From Ramazzottius varieornatus (lineage: Eukaryota; Tardigrada; Eutardigrada; Parachela; Ramazzottiidae): a DNA stretch of 64,000 nt. Numbering within the stretch: the first letter of the stretch is position 1; each line of letters begins with the position of its first letter. Location: positions 1,445,270 to 1,509,269 of the forward strand of contig BDGG01000003.1 in NCBI GenBank assembly GCA_001949185.1, read 5' to 3'. Below are positions 57,766 to 64,000 of the stretch, piece by piece. A program made the position numbers and the translations under genes. Under the pieces are notes generated by a model, which searched no databases, was not told the origin of the DNA, and was given only the letters and a program-made list of their open reading frames with translations.

Positions 57766-58903
57766 ATGGGGCGACGCAAGAAAATCCCTACCGCGGCTGA
57801 GATGAGCCAGCCAGTACCCAAGAAGTCCCGCCAACAACTTACTACCGACTTACCTTCGGAAACCTCAGCTGGAGTCGATTCTCACGAACCTCGCACTTAC
57901 GGACTATGGTCGACTGAGCAGGAAGGATAGCTTATTGAATGGCTTAGAGATCCTGCTAACTACGCGCTGTACAAAGGCGCCGGGAAGAAGAATGACCTGA
58001 CGGGGAAGCTCAAGATTACAGGAACGACAAAGGCCGCGGTCTACCGCAAGATATCAGTTTACCTGGCTGAGCATGGTGTTCAGCGGGACTGCTCGATGGT
58101 GAAGAACAAGATCGTTAAATTGGAGAGGGGATACAAAGCCGCCCTGGTCTTCTTAGGTAGCACTGGCTCCGGCTGTCATAACCCTGATCCTGAGAGACCT
58201 ACTGAGGAAAAGATGGTCGATGCTACAGCTCGAGGTAAAATTCCTACCCACGTCAAGCTGCGCGGTTGATGACGTCGGCTCTGCTTTAATGCTTTTATAT
58301 GTCCATTTGATTACGTCCTACGCAACCTTATTGCACTTGGATAATTTAATTTATTGCTTTCGCAGGTATCGTGCTCAATCACTGTCCCTATTGGGACAGA
58401 CTAAATCCAGTCTGTTTCGATCGGGCATCAATGGTTCCGCCGCACACGTCGGACAGTTTAGGAGCCATGGATGAGGAGGCAGGCTCAGACGAACAGGAAA
58501 GTGACGGAAGTGGCCCAGGAAGTCGACTTGAGCAGTCTGATACATGAAGATGATTTGCCATGCAATGAGGTTCAATTTACTACTCCAAAGTCAGCTGTGC
58601 GTTCTATCGAGCGGAAGACGACAGGAAATCCCGACACAAAGCATCAGAAACCGATTAGTATTGCCGAAGCTTTACAGATTGGGGCAAAGGATCAGCTGGC
58701 TCTTTCGGAGAAGAGACTGATGGAAGAGGAGAAACTAGAGCTAGCGCAACAGAACGTTGAAGCCGACCGAGAGGAACGTCGACTACAAAGACAATTTGAA
58801 ACGGAAGAAAAAGGAAAAGAACGAGAAGAAAAGAGATCCGCGAATATGAGTTGAAAAAATTAGCACTGCAAATTGAACTAGCGAAAAGTAGTTTGACCAA
58901 ATG
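57766..58903 (+). pseudogene. Harbinger Myb/SANT-like DNA-binding protein, broken
   Basis: In this superfamily the Myb-like partner brings the transposase to DNA and nucleus. Exon 1 is 57766-58234, with RTYGLWSTEQEG, an in-frame TAG (57928-57930), then LIEWLRDPANYALYKG and KNKIVKLERGYKAA. Exon 2 starts at 58366 (GIVLNHCPYWDRL, DRASMVPP). The frame is lost near 58530; the coiled-coil part (RLMEEEKLELAQQNVEADRE) lies in another frame, and a further shift precedes a natural end EYELKKLALQIELAKSSLTK near 58903. One stop and two shifts mark it as dead. Confidence 0.8.
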
Positions 58904-58908
58904 AAAAC

Positions 58909-60190
58909 CTATCTCTGCCTTTTGATGTTTGAGACTCTTTCCTTTACGCTGTCTCGGAAACTTTTCCCATCGATTGTTGCACACTCTTGCGGCGAGTCTG
59001 ATGTGATATGCTCTCGATATTTTGTCCAGCTGCTTTCAAAATAGCTGTCTTTGAGAAACATATTATGCAGCACAACGCAAGCTTTGATCCACCTGACAGC
59101 TCTTTCATGGGTTTCTTTGTCGAAAATTTTGATTCTGAAAGACTGTAGAAAAGGGAAGCGACCTCTCAAAATTCCTATGGTATGCTTAACTCGAATTCGT
59201 ATGGACGCAAGGTAAAAATTGAATTGCTCGTTATCTGCCACTAGTGAGGAAGGTCTCTTGTATGTTGAGACGGTAACGGCCGACGTGGTGTAGGCGCTAT
59301 CAGCCAGCAGGTACTCGCCAGGTGTGAAGAGCTTCAAAGTCAAACTTGCCAGACGAGCGTTACTGTAGACCCTCATGTCATGAACCGAGCCGCAGAATCC
59401 AACGAAAACGTAACGGATCTTACGTTCATCGTCACAAACAATCACAGCCGATATTCCGTAACGGCTCTTATGGCTCCAGTAGTCTTCTCCGTCTTTCTTC
59501 GGCTTGTACTCCAGTGGGATCAGCGTGCCGTCCAGCATTCCGACACAGTCAGGAAATCCCGAATCAGCCAAAATACGTGCCTGTTGCAGAAAAAAATCAT
59601 GAGTAGGAACAAAAAATTTCAGAATTATGAAACGATAAATGTACGTCTTTGATGGAGGTCCTTTCGTTTTTGTTCGGTCAGGTCACCTCCCTTGTCTCTA
59701 ACGATAGTAAAGCTTTAATGCACCTGGAAGTACATAGATCAACGAATCCCTCTGAAACACCGAAGCGCCTAGCTATCTTTCCCAGCGACGCAGAGCTCCC
59801 CGAGCTTCCGAAACAATAAGCGGTGATCATAACTTGCAGTCGTGGGTCAGCTTGAGGTGTTTTTCTATGCTGATGAAACACGTTGCGGTCGCTGATTCTT
59901 CCCAGAGTCCTCTCGAACGCGTCTCGGGACATCCTGACTTCTTGTTTGAAGCGTTCGTCATCAAGTAATGGAAGTACATACTGGACAGAGTGGGTGCTCT
60001 TGAGGACTTCGGGTCGGTGAAGATATCGAGTGGCGCAAATAAGTTGTAGCAGCACGGTCGCGATGTCTGCTCCATCCTCCTCCTCATCCGCTTCGGCAAG
60101 GTCTAGGTTCAGCTTCATGAGTTTCCGTCCGACCACCCATTCTTCTAGATCACTGATGAGACGCTTTCTTTCAGAAGGGATTGGCATCAT
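58909..60190 (-). CDS. PIF/Harbinger DDE transposase (DDE_Tnp_4), frame intact, catalytic Glu replaced
   Basis: The minus-strand join is 59687-60190 and 58909-59580 (GTGACC donor, CAACAG acceptor), giving 391 residues without stops. The helix-turn-helix half contains LGKIARRFGVSEGFVDL. The catalytic half has CVGMLDGTLIPL (first Asp) and EYLLADSAYTTS (second Asp). At the third position the family consensus RVEHTIGILKGRF reads RVKHTIGILRGRF, so the catalytic Glu is Lys. That should abolish cleavage although the frame is intact. The nearby Myb-like partner gene is broken. Confidence 0.88.
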
Positions 60191-60462
60191 GTACCGTAGA
60201 ACAGTATAAGTCGAACGGAATAAAGAGCAGTGACAAATAGAAACAGAAAGATCGCCAATTTACTCGACAAATAAGGCACCCCGATAATCAAGGTTTTGCG
60301 TAAATTGGAACTTTGGTACACTCACGCTTGAATTCCGAATATCACGTGATTTTAATCACTAAATCATCCAATCACGGAATGAACCGATTTAAAAAGCCAA
60401 GCCTGTCGACACCTACTGAATATATGAGCAAACAAGGAAAAAGGAACTCCGATTATAAAACA

Positions 60463-62373
60463 TCAAGCCGCCTTCGAAAATCCGATTCGTGGAACAACTT
60501 TCTGAATTCTAAGCAGCGTCGACCTCAGTTCCCGATGCCCTCTTCCGGCGGCGTAGACGATGTAATTCAAAGCCCGTCTCTTCGCTTTCACTTCCCTGCG
60601 TACAATTGAATCTTTCTTTGTAATTTCGACCTTCTTTTTTTGTGCAGCCTTCACGGGTTTCTTCCTTGCTTCTCGCTCCGCTGCGCCCAACTCCCACTCA
60701 CTTTTATAGATCCTCTCCGCAGCTGCGGTGATAAGTATTTGAACATCATTTTCAAGGTCTGACAACTCTACCTCGAACTTCATCCCTTTCGACCGTTCAT
60801 TCGCACTGAACGCAGCGAACATGTTCTGGCGTAATAACCGACCATTGCGATCAAGTTCGTTCAACTTCGGAGCATACTCTTCCACTGTTTTGTCGGCAGC
60901 TCTAGCTCTCACGCGACCCTCTTCAGCGGATCTTTGCCAATCGTCGATCGCCAGCCGCCATCCGCCTTTTCTCTGGAGCCTTTCCACCACTCTTTCGAGC
61001 CTTTCTCGTAGCGCGGTTAGGACGATCAGTTGAGTTGGACGGTTAGCAAAACATGAACCATACCGAAAGACTGGTGCGGTCCCGGCGGCGGTCGAGTGAA
61101 TGGTGCTAAGAACCCATCTTCAGGAGGAAATCTCTGAAGCGCTGGCAGTGACATGAAGTGTTGAGGCTGACGATCCTCCATATGTGGGCAGGCGGCAGCA
61201 GAAACATCCAAGCCTTACCTTGGTAGCGGTCGAAAGTAACCAGCAGGTGGTACAGGCGGTTCATGTGGAGCACCCGACGGAAACGCCGGCCGACCTACTG
61301 GGAGTCGGACAAATTGGTTCTGTCGCTCGCCGTAGGGCAAACCCGAAGGAGCACCGAAAAGCGAGACCAAGTTGGAGACTTTGGCCAGCTCTTGATTCTT
61401 GAGGTTGAGCTCTGTCTGTAGTCGATCGTAGTCGGCTTTGTGTTGTTCCTTGAGCAGGCTTAGCTCTCGTTCTTTGTTGATACGGGAAGCTTCGAGCTCG
61501 CGCTTGAGCTTGGCCAGTTCTTCGTCCTTTCTTTCGGCTTCCAAGCGAACGCTGGCGATTTCTTCCTGCAGTGAGTCAGTCGTAGTACATTCCATCTACA
61601 ATATGAACAATTCACATATTATGTGGGAGATATTCGATATAAACATTGAATCGAACAACTTTCGACACGAATAATCGACATCTATAACGTAAGAGTGCCT
61701 TTCAGACTCCATGCTGTCCGAAGTCATGCATGATGCTAGCCGACGTCGGACTAAAGTTTGACAAACGAGGTACACTTTGCAGTAAACCGGCGAGGTCAAA
61801 TGAGCGACAGAAACTGAAAATGTAGTAGTGTTTACCGTAACTTAACTTACAGCTGTAACTCGTGACAAACGAATCAGCACTTTTTTCTTGGGCGACCACG
61901 CGATCGGAGCAAACATGTTTTCTTGTGGCATCGGGAGTTGGGTTGAGACCGGAGAAGCTTGGCACAGGCTTAGTTAGGAAAGAAGGCCGATATGCTGGCA
62001 ATTCTAACGGTAGACGGGCTTCTGGTTGAAACGGTCTGACCAATGGGCTTTGTAGGACAGGAAAGCGATACTGTGGGCCTTGCTGTTGCTTGATCTGAAC
62101 TAATGGAGTGGGATACTTGTAGCTGACAGACTGTCGAACAGCACCGAACGTTGGCAGAACAGCAAGATGCGCCGGTCGACAGGGCGTGGTGGTCGCTTGC
62201 TTACTGACAGCTTGCCTGGCGAAGTAATCTTCTTCCACGTTAAACAACAAATTCGCGTCTCCTTCTGCGCTCCATTCCAGACCCTCGGGTATCGTCTTGG
62301 TGCAGTGTGTTCTCCGTTCGATGACGTCCGACTCGTTGCCTGCATGGTGCTGCTGTTCCTCCTCGACATTCAT
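60463..62373 (-). CDS. Multi-exon gene of unknown function with coiled coils
   Basis: I do not recognise the family. On the minus strand, the first part from ATG at 62373 is acidic, then Pro/Gln-rich (QQQGPQYRFPVLQSPLVRPF). A GTAAGT follows after position 61851, although the frame stays open to 61702. A middle exon (about 61225-61595) is a clear coiled coil (LAKLKRELEASRINKERELS) followed by a Pro-rich end (PPVPPAGYFRPLPR) at a GTAAGG donor. A Pro-rich segment around 61030-61210 may be exonic. The last part (60463-60990) is helical and very basic (EAEREARKKPVKAAQKKK-like charge pattern), ending FSKAA. Exact joins between 61030 and 61225, and between 61595 and 61851, are unresolved. The 3' end lies 49 bp from the Harbinger element. 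Confidence 0.5.
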
Positions 62374-63510
62374 GGCTGCAAGATATCACAAGCAAAATTA
62401 CGGTCTGATGTACAGTAGCCACATCAGTTTCATACCAAATGTCATCAGCTCTGCTGAACTCACTGCTCTAAGTGCCTTCAAGACCGCAGCCGACAGTGAT
62501 CATTTTCCTTTTTCAAGGAAAAAGAATGGTAATGATCCAAGATTGGTAATGATCCCTAAACACCAAACGGCTACTCGTAATGCAAAAAAACTGACCCTCG
62601 CCACTTGTTGGGTTTCGGGCCGTTTCGGTGCAATCAGAAACTCTGGTCAATATCAATCAACCATCCATCACAGTAGGTAGCGAACTACTCGAATCGAGCC
62701 AAGTCGATGGACCCTATCGAATGCTCCGAATATCATGAGATTCTGACGTATTGAGGTCCCTAAAAAGGTCCGCAATTCGGCCNNNNNNNNNNNNNNNNNN
62801 NNNNNNNNNNNNNNNNNNNNNNNNNNNNNNNNNNNNNNNNNNNNNNNNNNNNNNNNNNNNNNNNNNNNNNNNNNNNNNNNNNNNNNNNNNNNNNNNNNNN
62901 NNNNNNNNNNNNNNNNNNNNNNNNNNNNNNNNNNNNNNNNNNNNNNNNNNNNNNNNNNNNNNNNNNNNNNNNNNNNNNNNNNNNNNNNNNNNNNNNNNNN
63001 NNNNNNNNNNNNNNNNNNNNNNNNNNNNNNNNNNNNNNNNNNNNNNNNNNNNNNNNNNNNNNNNNNNNNNNNNNNNNNNNNNNNNNNNNNNNNNNNNNNN
63101 NNNNNNNNNNNNNNNNNNNNNNNNNNNNNNNNNNNNNNNNNNNNNNNNNNNNNNNNNNNNNNNNNNNNNNNNNNNNNNNNNNNNNNNNNNNNNNNNNNNN
63201 NNNNNNNNNNNNNNNNNNNNNNNNNNNCTCAATACGTCCTTGCATGAGAATTATCAAATGAGCAACTATGATTTTCTTTCCTGTCGATGTCTCGGTAGAA
63301 ATTACACACCAACGGGAAACTTCTGAAAAGCTCTCTATCTGAAATCAAACTGCTAATCACACAAAGCTGGAAGCCCGCCAAACAAACCACATCATTAAAT
63401 AAAAAATTAAGCTCGTCTAGACGTCATTTCTAAAACAGGAAAGAATGGTAGTAAAAAAGAAATCCTGTGTATCCACAGCAAAGAAGCACTTTGGTAAGAA
63501 GGTAAAATTT
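62374..63510. other. Intergenic stretch with assembly gap
   Basis: Positions 62783-63227 are N. The sequences left and right of the gap (62734-62782 and 63228-63250) both carry TGAGGTCC/CTCAATACGTC-type words in inverted orientation, so the gap may sit inside a palindromic repeat. Confidence 0.4.
62783..63227. other. Assembly gap (445 N)
   Basis: Unknown bases. Confidence 1.
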
Positions 63511-64000
63511 TCAGCGTTGAGATTCGACCTCAAAATACTTCAATGATTTACAGTCCGAGTCCTCTCCATCATTCACAACAGCTACTTCCGACGGCGTAGA
63601 CCACTTAATGTCACCATCTTTGATCTCCATATCAATAACTTCCATCACGTTCTTCTTCTCTTCCCCGAAGCGACACGCGATGATAACATTCACACCTTTC
63701 GACAGTCCCACTCTTGTCTCGTTCCCAGGGAAGTTCATCAGATCGACGAAGAAGTCGTCTTGGGCAAAGTCACTGAAGGCAACGGAGACGTTACACAGCG
63801 GACAGCGAAACTTGGCCTTGAGTCCTCGGTTGATGGTGCAGTATTCGTCCAGCCCGAAGCACTCAATGTGCTTACAATCTTTGCCGCGAACAGGTCGCTA
63901 CATGCGCCGCTTGGTGAACGGGCAGATGAACTTGAGGATGGTGCTGGTCGCCAGAAGTCCATTCGCTGGGGCGAACAAGGTTTCATGGGCCCATGTCGTA
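63511..64000 (-). CDS. PIAS/Siz-like SUMO E3 ligase, SP-RING end (partial, in-frame TAG)
   Basis: SP-RING proteins promote SUMO transfer to nuclear targets. Read from the window edge on the minus strand, LKFICPFTKRRM is followed by TAG (63898-63900). The same frame continues RPVRGKDCKHIECFGLDEYC and FRCPLCNVSVAFSDFAQDDF, an SP-RING with the expected Cys/His ligands (C in ICPF, C-x-H in CKH, CxxC in CPLC). A short acidic C-terminus ends at 63511. The TAG falls inside the conserved core, where family members have an ordinary residue, so this is either a pseudogene, a sequencing error or a readthrough case. The 5' part lies outside the window. Confidence 0.72.

Larger units (their letters stand above)
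57466..60414. mobile_element. Complete PIF/Harbinger-type element (2949 bp)
   Basis: Identical 17-bp termini AGGTGTCGACAGGCTTG are inverted at the two ends. Flanks are act at 57463-57465 and 60415-60417 (3-bp duplication). It contains the two standard genes of the superfamily, a Myb/SANT-like protein (+) and a DDE transposase (-), arranged tail to tail. Confidence 0.93.

Noticed and set aside
57466-60414. Link between the TTA-flanked MITE at 41714 and this Harbinger element
   Set aside because: Terminal repeats differ completely (TGCAGTGATTCC versus AGGTGTCGACAGG), as do the duplicated bases, so this element is not its source.

Overview
The window is nuclear DNA of an invertebrate animal. 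Evidence is seen directly: genes are split by short GT-AG introns (mostly 60-330 bp), and most conserved proteins are metazoan or animal-typical (syntrophin, a BMP type I receptor, OST3/MAGT1, EXO1, PCYT2, RPL36, a PIAS-type SP-RING protein). An insect-type gustatory receptor-like 7TM gene makes an ecdysozoan (arthropod or tardigrade-like) the best guess, but the lineage is inference. There are two assembly gaps (20243-20292 and 62783-63227).

Layout. 1-14 kb is gene-dense: PCYT2 3' end (+), a decayed Tc1/IS630-type transposase (-), an island of small transposons, MAGT1/TUSC3 (+, 9 exons, 335 aa), a BMP type I receptor (-, 7 exons, 525 aa) divergent from RPL36 (+), and an alpha/beta-type syntrophin (-, 7 exons, 515 aa). 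14-27.5 kb is mostly repeats: a decayed unknown coding region, an inverted pair of 0.66-kb hAT MITEs, a CGATAT-rich MITE carrying a second MITE, and a complete hAT element with broken transposase. 27.6-30.8 kb holds EXO1 (+, 9 exons, 712 aa). 31-37.2 kb holds two adjacent minus-strand astacin-like genes, both lacking the zinc-binding and catalytic residues; one ends in a mucin-like tail of about 780 residues. 37.5-44 kb is repeats. 44.3-47.6 kb has a secreted catalase-like haem protein (+) and a gustatory receptor-like gene (-). 48-57.4 kb has a possible receptor fragment, a broken non-LTR retrotransposon of the restriction-like endonuclease type, and nested MITEs. 57.5-60.4 kb is a complete PIF/Harbinger-type element. 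60.5-62.4 kb is a coiled-coil gene of unknown function, and 63.5-64 kb is the 3' end of a PIAS-like gene with an in-frame stop.

The genes form no operon; they are separate loci. The main themes are (1) paired pseudo-metalloproteases, (2) a dense transposon record in which element ends and target-site duplications can be read base by base, and (3) a small hairpin sequence family found six times, each time inside an intron. All joins given were checked for reading-frame continuity by hand; no database search was possible.
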